Below are positions 7,354-14,799 of a stretch of DNA of 36,604 nucleotides, one piece after another. A program made the translations under genes and the position numbers. The DNA comes from Rikenellaceae bacterium. Its GTDB lineage: Bacteria; Bacteroidota; Bacteroidia; Bacteroidales; Rikenellaceae. The stretch is from positions 1-36,604 of the forward strand of contig JAFQJK010000089.1 in the NCBI GenBank assembly GCA_017415005.1, written 5' to 3'. Every line of letters begins with the position of its first letter. Positions within the stretch are counted from its first letter, which is position 1. The notes under the pieces are model-generated. The model saw only the letters and a list, made by a program, of their open reading frames with translations. It was not told the origin of the DNA and ran no database searches.

Positions 7354-8961
7354 CTACTGATAGAACTTGGGGTCGGTCCGCCAGTCGTTGTCGCGGTCGA
7401 AGCCGTACTCGGCCACGCGCGGGCGCCGCTCGCGAAGGCGCACCGACTCGATGCCCAGCCCGTCGCCGGTCGAGTTACGGTCGCGGCCCACCGGGCGAAG
7501 CGTCAGCACATAATCGCCCGGATCGGGCCAGAAGTCGAGCAGGTGGTGCTCCCACGCCCGGACCCTCTCGCCATAGAGGTTGATCGGGCCGCCCACCTTG
7601 ACACCGTTCAGGTAGGCCTGCCAGATACCGTAGTCGGGCGCCTCGGTCACGGCCAGCACCAGGCGGCGCGGCTCCTTCTTCCCGACCGTGAACGGAATCT
7701 CGACGCTGGCAGCCGGACCGCCCGGCACGAACGTGAGCTGGCCGCCCATATAGTGGTCGAGGTTGTCCTGACGGAAACCGGTACCGCCCTTGCAACCGCC
7801 CGTTTCGAGCGCCGCGACGGCCGGGAACTCGAGGTCGATCGACGGAAGCACGCGCTCCTCGGCCGGCGGCACGCCCCGCTCGAAGGTCGGCCTGCCGGTC
7901 TGGTACCAGAAGGCTACGGTCGAGATGTCGTCCTGGCGCTCGTTCATGCTGAACGTGCGGCGCTCTTTGTTCTCGTCGGGCGACATCCAGCCCGTATGTT
8001 CGAACGTTACCTTGATGCTCTTGTTGAAGACGATCGGGTCGGCCAGATGCCAGCGGTAGGCCGAGGTCTGGCCCCCGATCGTGCCGTGCGTGTAGAAAAC
8101 CGTGCCGAAATAGGGCGTATTGACATTGCTCGCAAGCCCCCAGGCCGAGAGGAAGTAGTCCTCGGTGCCGGTCCCCCAGATCGAGGCCACCTCCTCGCCG
8201 TCGATATAGATCTTCTCGTCACCCTCGCCGAACCACTGCGGGCTCCGCTGCCGGACGGCCATCACCGTACCCACGTAGTGGCCCTTGCCCTCGGTCTCGA
8301 GCACCACGTAGTCCTTGCCGCTCACGGCCGGGTACTCCTGCCGGTACATCGCATAGAAATAGGGCGTATCGCGCGGCAACCGCTTCTTCTCGATCCAGTC
8401 GATATTGTAGTAGAGCAGGTTGACGTTCTTGTCGGGGCTCTGGTTGGCGATCTCGATACGGATCGACTTACGGAAAGGCATCGGCCAGAAACAGTTGTAC
8501 GAGTCGGCGTCCTCGACGACGACCGGAAGGCTGATCACCTCGCTCCGCTCGCCGAAACAGTTGGCAAAAAAGTCGCCGAACGGAACCTCGATGTCGGGCG
8601 TCTCGTGGCCGTCGTAATAGACACGCAGCAGCATCTCCTGATGCGTGGCCGAACCGTTGACCGCCCACGGGTGGCGCCCCTTGTCGAGAAAGGTGAACCA
8701 CATATGCGTCACCACGCCCGGCCCATCGGCCTCGAGGACCACCTTGGTGTCGCCCGCCAACACGCGCGAGTTGTCGGAGTTGTGGTCGACCGGAACGCCG
8801 TTCTCGTCGGCGCGGGTCGAGGTCGCCCGCCGGCTCCGGCCATCCATCGGGCGCACCAGGTCGCCCAGCACGCCCCCGCCCACGGGGGCCGTGTCGCTGC
8901 CGCACGAGCAGGCCATGAGGGCCGCAGCGGCAAGCGTCAGTATCTTTGCAATCGGTTTCAT
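7354..8961 (-). CDS. GH172 (DUF2961) lipoprotein glycosidase
   Basis: A 535-residue protein with a lipoprotein signal (AALMAC, Cys18), so probably anchored in the outer membrane. The DUF2961 double jelly-roll region covers most of the length, with typical segments PGVVTHMWFTF, DIEVPFGDFFANCFG, SYNCFWPMPF and IWGTGTEDYF (261-270). GH172 members characterised so far are fructofuranosidases or exo-alpha-D-arabinofuranosidases acting through two glutamates 21 residues apart; Glu246 and Glu267 here have that spacing. An additional C-terminal beta domain (about 400-535) is likely to bind carbohydrate. It is the last gene of a tight operon: the papain-like peptidase ends 7 bases upstream. The exact sugar cannot be read from the sequence. 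Confidence 0.93.
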   Translation of the reverse strand: MKPIAKILTLAAAALMACSCGSDTAPVGGGVLGDLVRPMDGRSRRATSTRADENGVPVDHNSDNSRVLAGDTKVVLEADGPGVVTHMWFTFLDKGRHPWAVNGSATHQEMLLRVYYDGHETPDIEVPFGDFFANCFGERSEVISLPVVVEDADSYNCFWPMPFRKSIRIEIANQSPDKNVNLLYYNIDWIEKKRLPRDTPYFYAMYRQEYPAVSGKDYVVLETEGKGHYVGTVMAVRQRSPQWFGEGDEKIYIDGEEVASIWGTGTEDYFLSAWGLASNVNTPYFGTVFYTHGTIGGQTSAYRWHLADPIVFNKSIKVTFEHTGWMSPDENKERRTFSMNERQDDISTVAFWYQTGRPTFERGVPPAEERVLPSIDLEFPAVAALETGGCKGGTGFRQDNLDHYMGGQLTFVPGGPAASVEIPFTVGKKEPRRLVLAVTEAPDYGIWQAYLNGVKVGGPINLYGERVRAWEHHLLDFWPDPGDYVLTLRPVGRDRNSTGDGLGIESVRLRERRPRVAEYGFDRDNDWRTDPKFYQ

Positions 8962-8968
8962 CGCTCGC

Positions 8969-9751
8969 TTATTTTAAATGTACCGTCACGGCATCGTTGC
9001 CGTAGGCCCCGGCATACTCGTAGGGAATCTTGCCGTAGCCCTTGTCGCCGAAAGCCTCGGCATACGAATTCTTGAAGATCAGGTAGCCGCCCCCGGGATA
9101 GGACGCGTCGTCCTTATAGCCCACGATCAGTACGCTGTGGCCGTCGACAACGCTGTCGGCAGGCTGCATGACCAGCGTCCCGTCGGCGAGGTACTTATTG
9201 ACCACCTTGCTGCGCGGCCAGCGGAAGCCGATGGCCACCGGGTGCTCGCGGTCGAGCTCGCGCTTAATGGCACGCAGATGACCGGCCGTCAGGCCCGTCC
9301 CGGGGTCCCAATCCTTGATCCAGTGAGCCGTACCCCCCTTGCGGGACGCCGCGTCCCGCTTCGCAGCCTCGGAAGGCTCGGCCTTCGCGCTGAAACGCGT
9401 GGCATAGGGCATATAATCGTCGGCGCAGATGCCGTAGCGCGCCACGGCATCGACGGCCGACGAGAACATCGTCCCGTCGTAGTCGGCACTGTCGACGCGG
9501 TTGCACGCCCAGTTGAGGTACTCGACCGAGAGCGGGTCGCGGCGCCCCATCGTATGGGCATACTCGAACTCGTAAAGACCGATCATCGTATGTACCGAAC
9601 AGGTCGGGCGCTCGCCCTGGTCCTTGATCGTGATACCGTACTCGGCGAACTGAGGCCGCAGGTCCCGGCCCTGGGCCCGGCAGGCGGTCTGGGTCCCCGC
9701 CAGCAGCAGCATCGCAGCGGCCAGCGGGAGGCAAGCGTAATATCTTTTCAT
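8969..9751 (-). CDS. Papain-like (C1 family) cysteine peptidase, exported
   Basis: A 260-residue protein with an N-terminal signal peptide (about residues 1-27). The papain catalytic set is complete: the oxyanion Gln45 and nucleophile Cys51 in DQGERPTCSVHT, separated by six residues as in papain, His205 in VDGHSVLIVGY, and Asn228 in LIFKNSYAEAFGDKGYGK. The usual CGSCWAF around the cysteine is replaced by RPTCSVHT, as in diverged bacterial C1 enzymes. There is no obvious long inhibitory prosegment, because the catalytic glutamine is only about 20 residues past the signal peptide. It should act in the periplasm or outside the cell. It is the middle gene of the FISUMP - peptidase - GH172 operon, with 1 and 7 base gaps. 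Confidence 0.9.
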   Translation of the reverse strand: MKRYYACLPLAAAMLLLAGTQTACRAQGRDLRPQFAEYGITIKDQGERPTCSVHTMIGLYEFEYAHTMGRRDPLSVEYLNWACNRVDSADYDGTMFSSAVDAVARYGICADDYMPYATRFSAKAEPSEAAKRDAASRKGGTAHWIKDWDPGTGLTAGHLRAIKRELDREHPVAIGFRWPRSKVVNKYLADGTLVMQPADSVVDGHSVLIVGYKDDASYPGGGYLIFKNSYAEAFGDKGYGKIPYEYAGAYGNDAVTVHLK

Positions 9752-9752
9752 G

Positions 9753-10454
9753 CTATTCGGATTTTTCGGCAGTAGATTCGTCCTTCACGCAGCGTACCGA
9801 CGAGCCGACGTAGCGCCGGTCCTCGTTCTTCTCGATGCTGCTCTCGTCGAAGATCAGCGAGCGGCGCCAGCCGTTGTCGCCATTGGTGGGCGACGCGGTC
9901 CAGAAATAGGCGCAGTAGGGCACGCTCTCGAAGTCGGCATAGCCCCGCATCCCTCCGGGAAGCGCCGCGAAACCGAACGAATCGTCGCCGCCGTTCTCCT
10001 TCCAGCCCGTGCGGGCCTTGAGCTTACGGCCCACGTCGCCCGAAGCGCGCCAGCCCCGGCGCGGGGCGTCGGCCGGGTCCATGCCCGCCGTGACCTCCAG
10101 CTGCTGCCACTCCTCCTCGGTGGGCATATGCCACCCGGCGGGGCAAGCCGTGCGGGCCCCCTGCCAGTTGTAGATCACGCCGTAAGTCTTGTAAGCGTCG
10201 GTCTGCCGAGCCTCGGCGACATCGCTACCGAAATAGCCGTAGACCCAGTAGCGCTCCTGCTCGAACTGCGCATCGGAGACGCGGTCGACGCGCGGCAGGT
10301 AGGCCAGGTTCTCGGCCATCCAGACCTGATCGCCGATACGGACCCAGCGGTAGAGGTGGCCGTCACGGCTGTCCGTGAAGGTCCCCGCCTGCTGGGCGAA
10401 AGCAGGCAATGCGGCTGCACACAGCAGCGCAATAAAAATCCCTCGTCTTTTCAT
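9753..10454 (-). CDS. FISUMP-domain exported protein
   Basis: A 233-residue protein starting MKRRGIFIALLCAAALPAFAQ, a clean signal peptide. I choose the ATG at 10454, since the longer frame only adds MPIPTTLHIS in front of the signal. The rest is a single Fibrobacter succinogenes major paralogous (FISUMP) domain: YRWVRIGDQVWMAENLAYLP, then YGVIYNWQGA, CPAGWHMPTEEEWQQLE, GFAALPGGMRGY, and FWTASPTNGDNGWRRSL with SVRCVKD at the end. FISUMP proteins are secreted or surface proteins, often linked to fibre-degrading bacteria; no activity is firmly known. It is the promoter-proximal gene of a three-gene operon, ending one base before the peptidase start. Confidence 0.88.
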   Translation of the reverse strand: MKRRGIFIALLCAAALPAFAQQAGTFTDSRDGHLYRWVRIGDQVWMAENLAYLPRVDRVSDAQFEQERYWVYGYFGSDVAEARQTDAYKTYGVIYNWQGARTACPAGWHMPTEEEWQQLEVTAGMDPADAPRRGWRASGDVGRKLKARTGWKENGGDDSFGFAALPGGMRGYADFESVPYCAYFWTASPTNGDNGWRRSLIFDESSIEKNEDRRYVGSSVRCVKDESTAEKSE

Positions 10455-10592
10455 ACTGATATGTAGTGTAGTTGGTATAGGCAACCGGCGCGCCCCGGCC
10501 CATGACCGGGCACGCTTTGCGAAAATTAAACAGAATGTTTGAAAAAAGCAATCATACCCACGAAAATCAACACATTGTGCCGGAAAAAAGGT

Positions 10593-10600
10593 TATATTTG
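10593..10600 (+). promoter_or_regulatory. -7 element for the serine hydrolase gene
   Basis: TATATTTG is a perfect match to TAnnTTTG, 52 bases before the start codon. The nearest TTG upstream (10575-10577) is only 15 bases away, so the -33 element is poor. Confidence 0.45.
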
Positions 10601-10652
10601 CTCTTTAGGCGCCCCGGAGCCGCTCGACTTACACACTACAAAAAGACCTGCC

Positions 10653-12014
10653 ATGAAACTCAGAACTCTGCTCGGGATCGCCGCCCTGAGCCTCTCGCTC
10701 GCGGCGCTCGGCTGCCAGAAAGGCGACGGCGGCAGCGCCGCGCCCTCCAAGCTCGAATTCGCCTTCCCGTCGCTCGAGTGCGACCACCTGCGCCCCCTGC
10801 CGGACCTCACGATCAAGACCGAACTGACCGACGGGCAGCGCAAGGCCCTCCGATGGTCGTCGAACCACCCCGACGTGATCGCGGTCGACGAGCGAACGGG
10901 GGAACTCACGATGCATAAGCGGGACGGGACGATCGGCACCTCGGTGATCATCACGGCCCGCACCGGCGACCTCACCGGGCAATGCTACCTGCACATCACA
11001 AGCTACCTGCCCCGGCTCGACGCCTCGATCGCCGATTTCATGGAGCGCGCCGACGTGGTGGGCATGTCGGTGGCCATCGTCTACAAGGAGCGGCTGGTCT
11101 ACCGGCGCGCGTACGGCCACATCGACGAGGCGAGGAGCGTGCCCGCCCGGACCGACCATATGTTCCGCATAGCCAGCATGTCGAAACCCGTCACCGTGAT
11201 CGCGCTGCTCCGGCTCGTCGAGCAGGGCAAGCTCGACATCGACCGCCGGGTGTTCGGCCCGGGAGGCGTGCTGGGCAACGACTTCGGACCCGTGCCTGCC
11301 GGCTCGGGCAAGGAGCTGATCACCGTCAGGCACCTGATCGAGCACACCTCGGGATGGGCCGGGGACATGGCCTACACCGGATACAACGACTACCCCGACG
11401 CCGACGCGCTCGTGCGGGCCGGGCTGGCCGGCTATGACCTCTACTTCACGCCCGGCGAGCGGTACATGTACTCGAACTTCGGGTACGCCGTCCTCGGGCG
11501 CGTGGTCGAGAAGCTCTCGGGACAACGGTACTGCGATTTCGTGCGCGAACAGATCATCGAGCCCTGCGGCATCGGCCGGATGAAACTGGCCAAAGGCCCC
11601 AAAGCCGACCGCGACCCCGACGAGTCGGACTACTTCGCCGACAACGAGCAGGCCGACATGGTGCACCCGGCCATCTCGCGGTATTTCGACTCGTTCGGCG
11701 GCTGGATCACCACGCCCACCGACTACGCCCGCTTTGTCGTGCACACCGACCGCGCAGGAAAAGTGCCGGACATCCTGCCGGCGGAGATACTCAACCTGAC
11801 CTACTTCGGCGGGAACTGGAGCCATACGGGGATGCTGCCCGGAACGGCGACCTGCGTAAAACGCCTCACGGACGACCTGACGATGATATACATGGCCAAC
11901 ACGTGGCGCTTCTTCAACGACGCGTTCGGGGAGATGTACGACTGCGTGAGCAAGCCGATCATCGGGCAGGCCGCATGGCCCGCCTTCGACCTGTTCGAAG
12001 AAGCGGACCAGTAA
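10653..12014 (+). CDS. Beta-lactamase-fold serine hydrolase lipoprotein with Ig-like domain
   Basis: A 453-residue protein. The lipobox AALGC puts the lipidated cysteine at residue 21. Residues about 35-115 look like a bacterial Ig-like (BIG2) domain: LRWSSNHPDVIAVDERTGEL. The catalytic domain (about 120-445) is of the class C beta-lactamase/penicillin-binding type: Ser175 and Lys178 in FRIASMSKP, Tyr273-Ser-Asn275 in YMYSNFGYAV, and an HTG at 391-393 where KTG is usual. Such proteins act as esterases, D-amino peptidases or amidases more often than as beta-lactamases, so resistance should not be inferred. I chose the ATG at 10653, because the longer frame starts at TTG and lacks a signal. It is one of the few plus-strand genes and stands alone. 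Confidence 0.93.
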   Translation: MKLRTLLGIAALSLSLAALGCQKGDGGSAAPSKLEFAFPSLECDHLRPLPDLTIKTELTDGQRKALRWSSNHPDVIAVDERTGELTMHKRDGTIGTSVIITARTGDLTGQCYLHITSYLPRLDASIADFMERADVVGMSVAIVYKERLVYRRAYGHIDEARSVPARTDHMFRIASMSKPVTVIALLRLVEQGKLDIDRRVFGPGGVLGNDFGPVPAGSGKELITVRHLIEHTSGWAGDMAYTGYNDYPDADALVRAGLAGYDLYFTPGERYMYSNFGYAVLGRVVEKLSGQRYCDFVREQIIEPCGIGRMKLAKGPKADRDPDESDYFADNEQADMVHPAISRYFDSFGGWITTPTDYARFVVHTDRAGKVPDILPAEILNLTYFGGNWSHTGMLPGTATCVKRLTDDLTMIYMANTWRFFNDAFGEMYDCVSKPIIGQAAWPAFDLFEEADQ

Positions 12015-12533
12015 AGGGAAAGGGGCGGCAGCGGAACAAGGCCGGGGGCGATCCGGCAGACAAACAGGCAGACAAACGGACTGACTGACAGACAGGCTAA
12101 CAGACAGATGGGCCATATGGCCGGAGGCAGTTGCGGGGGTGGGCCAGACGATGGGCCGGCGATGCTGCCCGGCGTGGAAGTATGCGCCAAGGGACCGGAA
12201 GCAGTTGCGCGGAGAAGGCCGGGCAAGGGACCGGCAACAGATGCACAAAGAGGGGCTGGACGAGGGGCCGGGCGATGCTGCCCGGCGTGGAAGTATGCGA
12301 CAAGGGACCGGAAGCAGTTGCGCGGAGAAGGCCGGGCGAGAGACCGGGCGATGCTGCCCGGCATAGAAGTATGCGACAAGGGACCGGAAGCAGTTGCGCG
12401 GAGAAGGCTGGGCGAGGGACCGGGTTGTGCGGCCTGCGGCAAAAGCGCATAACCCCGGCCCCGGACGGAGAAGCGGTAACCGACCCAGCCTTCAGGACCC
12501 GGCGGTTGTACCGGGACCTGCAAACCCCTGCCG
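12015..12533. repeat. 76-bp tandem repeat array in convergent intergenic DNA
   Basis: Units starting GATGCTGCCCGGC lie at 12161, 12274 and 12350. The last two are 76 bp each and nearly identical; the first carries about 37 extra bases and spans 113 bp. A decayed partial unit precedes it (about 12115-12160). Every unit contains GAAGTATGCG and GGACCGGAAGCAGTTGCGCG. Between 12053 and 12107 there is a separate short microsatellite of GACA/GACT type. The plus strand is purine-rich. Both strands have long open frames through the array, but they look like compositional artefacts. The array lies between the ends of two convergent genes. Confidence 0.93.
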
Positions 12534-13148
12534 TCAACCTGCCGAGGGATAGGGCTTCACCTCGAATAGATCCTCGAAATAGAGCTTCTGGCCGTCCTTC
12601 TCTCAGATGCTGTACGCATGGTCGCCATCGAACCCGAGCGACTCCTTGCTGCCAAGAAAGCCGAGCACGCCTTTGATCACATGATCGTCTTCCATATCGG
12701 CAATACGGATCGCGGTCGGCATCGACCGGCCGTCGCCTGTGGAAAGGATGGCTTCGAGCAGGTTGCGGAACCGCTGCCCGTAGGCGAACTCCGCGTCGGG
12801 GATCTGATTGTCGCGGATGCAGACGGCCATATGCAGCAGCACGTTCAGCGTAGTCGGATTGCGTTCGAGGAGCCTGGCTCCGAGCCGGAGCACTTTCCGG
12901 CAATTGCCTGCCTGCACGGCCCGATTGAACCCGGTGCGCCCCGGAGCCGTAATGGCCAGCATAGGCAGCCCCGGCTGGAAAACACCCCCGTAATAAAGGT
13001 AAAAGCAATCCCCGGTGCTCAGCTCAGCCGGACGATCGCGGACTTTCTCCAACAATCTGGGATAATAGTAGGCTGACCGCTCGTCAGACACGACATCACG
13101 GGCAGCGACACGGCCACAGAGCAGCAGTAAGGCTGCGCGACCATCCAT
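12534..13148 (-). pseudogene. DUF4919 family gene interrupted by an in-frame stop
   Basis: From the ATG at 13148 the frame gives a short signal-like N-terminus (MDGRAALLLLCGRVAA) and then features of the DUF4919 family of Bacteroidetes: YYYPRLLEKVRDRPAELSTGD, then CFYLYYGGVFQPG, a helical middle (LGARLLERNPTTLNVLLHMAV), and GDGRSMPTAIRIADMEDDHV. A TGA at 12603-12605 interrupts the frame after HAYSI. The same frame then continues as EKDGQKLYFEDLFEVKPYPS and ends at TGA 12534-12536, which fits a natural family C-terminus. The simplest reading is a nonsense mutation removing the last 22 residues; a truncated 181-residue protein could still be made. Function of the family is unknown. Confidence 0.7.
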
Positions 13149-13494
13149 CGCATAAGAACGGGCTTCATAATAACAGATTCAGGCGTTTAACACAAATATA
13201 ATCTTTGCGACACAAAAACAACCGGATGGCGCATCCATTGCAACAGCAGGGGCTCGGGCAGTCACTGCTGTCAGAACGATATGTCGTCCGGTCGGTTGCC
13301 GTCGTGGCAGGAATCAGGAGACAGCACCGCAGAGCACCGGGATTCGCCCGGGCGCCAACCAATCGCCCCGGACTGCGCACATCCCGACAGAAGATCATTC
13401 CTCAACCGGTCTTGCCGGAACAATGAAAAGCTAAAATCACAGCGAATAAATTCGTAAAAAAGGGAATGACCCTCGAAAATATTTTGTAATTTTA
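13149..13494. other. Intergenic region between DUF4919 gene and RNA candidate
   Basis: It contains the DUF4919 promoter candidate at its left end and otherwise no credible gene. A 73-codon plus-strand frame at 13205-13426 is rich in Arg and Pro, lacks any recognisable domain and looks accidental. Base composition turns AT-rich from about 13430. Confidence 0.4.
13193..13221 (-). promoter_or_regulatory. Promoter candidate for the DUF4919 gene
   Basis: On the minus strand TATATTTG (13193-13200) is a perfect -7 element, with TTG 18 nt upstream (13219-13221). The leader would be about 40 nt. Confidence 0.5.
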
Positions 13495-13708
13495 CGGATG
13501 GATGGATGACCATCCGCAACATACCGACAAGCTGAAAGAAGCGTTATGCCTCCTTGTAAAGTTGAGACCTGAAATTCTTCAGGTTCGGTACAATGGTGGT
13601 ATAGCGCGATTTTATTACCACGGTCGTATCCAGGATCGCTCAGGGAGCTCAACTTTAAAAGCAGCATTGCAGTTCCACGCTTCCATGAGAACCTAAAAGC
13701 TTTTTAGG
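13495..13708 (+). ncRNA. Candidate structured RNA (own RNA or leader of the lipocalin gene)
   Basis: Nested complementary segments are visible by eye. Hairpin CGGATGG/CCATCCG at 13495-13517. A long-range closing helix GAAGCGT (13538-13544) with ACGCTTC (13677-13683), followed inside by ATGC (13546-13549) with GCAT (13664-13667), and by the 10-bp TAAAGTTGAG (13557-13566) with CTCAACTTTA (13648-13657). Within it are hairpins ACCTGAA/TTCAGGT (13567-13584) and GTGGTA/TACCAC (13596-13621). The last element is CCTAAAA/TTTTAGG (13692-13708). The 10-bp helix alone is unlikely by chance in 200 bases. It ends 24 bases before the lipocalin start codon, so it could be a leader. A 64-codon frame (13502-13696) overlaps it but has no recognisable domain. 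I do not recognise a known RNA family. Confidence 0.35.
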
Positions 13709-13732
13709 AACTGAAAAAGCGACAAAAAAAGT

Positions 13733-14083
13733 ATGGCAACAAAAGCTATTTTCAAAAGTGCATGCGGTCTTATGGCCGCAGTCGTATTTACCGCTTGTGG
13801 CGGAAACGGCATCGAGGGGAAATGGGTCGAACCTGTACCCGGTATGAAAGATCAAATGCAAGGTGTAAACCTGGAAAAAGGCGGCAAGGCTTCTTCCATC
13901 AATATGGCCACCTTGCAATATGAGAAGTGGGAAAGGAGAGGCGAAAAGCTCATTCTCTCCGGCAAAAGTATCGGAAACGGCGAAACGATATCTTTTAGCG
14001 ATACGCTCGCTATTGAAAAACTGACGGAAAACGAATTGACCCTGAAAAAAGGCAGTCTGACCATAAACTACCGAAAGCAATAA
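13733..14083 (+). CDS. Small lipocalin-like lipoprotein
   Basis: A 116-residue protein with a lipoprotein signal (AAVVFTAC, Cys22). The mature part is a short lipocalin-like domain of the kind common in Bacteroides and relatives: IEGKWVEPVPGMKDQMQG, then KASSINMATLQYEKWERRGE, LILSGKSIGNGETISFSDTL and a final TLKKGSLTINYRKQ. These strands describe a substrate-free half of the usual motif; ligand and role are unknown. Its base composition is much AT-richer than its neighbours (codons such as AAA, GAA and ATT are common), so it may have been acquired or may lie in a conserved AT-rich island. A strong terminator follows directly. A structured segment precedes it. Confidence 0.85.
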   Translation: MATKAIFKSACGLMAAVVFTACGGNGIEGKWVEPVPGMKDQMQGVNLEKGGKASSINMATLQYEKWERRGEKLILSGKSIGNGETISFSDTLAIEKLTENELTLKKGSLTINYRKQ

Positions 14084-14101
14084 CTTTGACAATCACACCC
14101 G

Positions 14102-14134
14102 AACGCCACCCAGGTCTTTATTCAGGGTGGCGTT
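14102..14134 (+). terminator. Rho-independent terminator of the lipocalin gene
   Basis: A 10-bp stem AACGCCACCC (14102-14111) with GGGTGGCGTT (14125-14134), 18 bases past the stop codon and followed by TGTGTTTTACC. From here to 14352 there is no further gene or structure that I can support. Confidence 0.85.
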
Positions 14135-14352
14135 TGTGTTTTACCTCGTTGTACAACTAACCAAACCAAAGGATCCGAGACCGCGCATCACACAACAAAA
14201 CCCACCGGAAAACAATCGGCTAACAAACCTGTAGTGCGATGAGCATTGCACACAATGTACGACAACCGGACAGGATATCGGTCCACCCCGTTAAACCGCA
14301 AAAACACGGAACAACCGACAATCTAAGAGTGAACACCCGCGCAGGGACAAAA

Positions 14353-14381
14353 AAAGGGTCTGAATGCGATTCAGACCCTTT
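14353..14381 (-). terminator. Rho-independent terminator of the tRNA gene
   Basis: A perfect 12-bp stem (14353-14364 with 14370-14381) with a 5-base loop, followed on the minus strand by more T residues (TTTTTTTGTCCC counting the end of the stem). It starts three bases after the tRNA 3' end. Confidence 0.9.
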
Positions 14382-14384
14382 GAG

Positions 14385-14457
14385 TAGCGGGGGGAGGACT
14401 CGAACCTCCGACCTTTGGGTTATGAGCCCAACGAGCTGCCAACTGCTCCACCCCGCG
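14385..14457 (-). tRNA. Initiator tRNA-fMet (anticodon CAT)
   Basis: A 73-nt tRNA without encoded CCA. Anticodon CAT sits in the loop CTCATAA between GGG and CCC, giving the three consecutive G:C pairs typical of initiator tRNA. The first acceptor position is also unpaired (C1 opposite T72), the second hallmark of the bacterial initiator; the rest of the acceptor stem pairs. The T loop GGAGGTTCGAGTCCTCC is standard. Overall it closely resembles the Escherichia coli initiator. It is transcribed alone from a perfect promoter and ends at a strong terminator. Confidence 0.95.
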
Positions 14458-14469
14458 GTTTTGTGAGTG

Positions 14470-14501
14470 CAAATATACAATGAAATTCCCGCGATTCCAA
14501 A
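14470..14501 (-). promoter_or_regulatory. Promoter of the initiator tRNA gene
   Basis: TTTG (14498-14501), exactly 20 nt, TATATTTG (14470-14477): a perfect Bacteroidetes housekeeping promoter, 12 nt upstream of the mature tRNA 5' end. It serves as the reference for judging other promoters here. The stretch 14502-14799 beyond it is GC-rich and holds no gene I can support. Confidence 0.85.
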
Positions 14502-14799
14502 TTTAATTCGATTTTTATCGCTTTTCCGCCACCGGAGCGACACGCCATCTGCCGGGCAGGCAGCGCAAACGCCCGTGGAAAGCACTGAAAGGCAGACCGA
14601 TCAGAGGAAAGAGGTGAGTGCGAACGCACCAGGCGGCGAATACCACCGGCACCACCCGGCAGGAAGCGGAAGCACAGATCGCCGGACGGCCAGCAGACGC
14701 CATGCCTCCCGGGGAAGAAGATCGCCACCCGCATCCCGGCATGGACAGAGCGGGCACGCCGTGAAAGCCCGGGGCAAACATGCCGGGGCAGAGGTTATG

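Noticed and set aside
10653-12014. Antibiotic-resistance beta-lactamase
   Set aside because: It has the fold and the SxxK and YxN motifs, but with an Ig-like domain and HTG in place of KTG it fits the broad esterase/peptidase group better.
11801-12523. Minus-strand frame of 240 codons through the 76-bp array
   Set aside because: It begins in GC-rich repeat DNA, runs into the antisense of the serine hydrolase, and shows only repeat-derived peptides.
13557-13657. Integron attC site
   Set aside because: The inverted ends read GTTGAG...CTCAAC, the opposite order of attC core sites (RYYYAAC...GTTRRRY), and no integrase is nearby.
13502-13696. 64-codon frame inside the RNA candidate
   Set aside because: No recognisable domain or convincing start context; the stronger signal is base pairing. 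Kept as an alternative only in the RNA finding.
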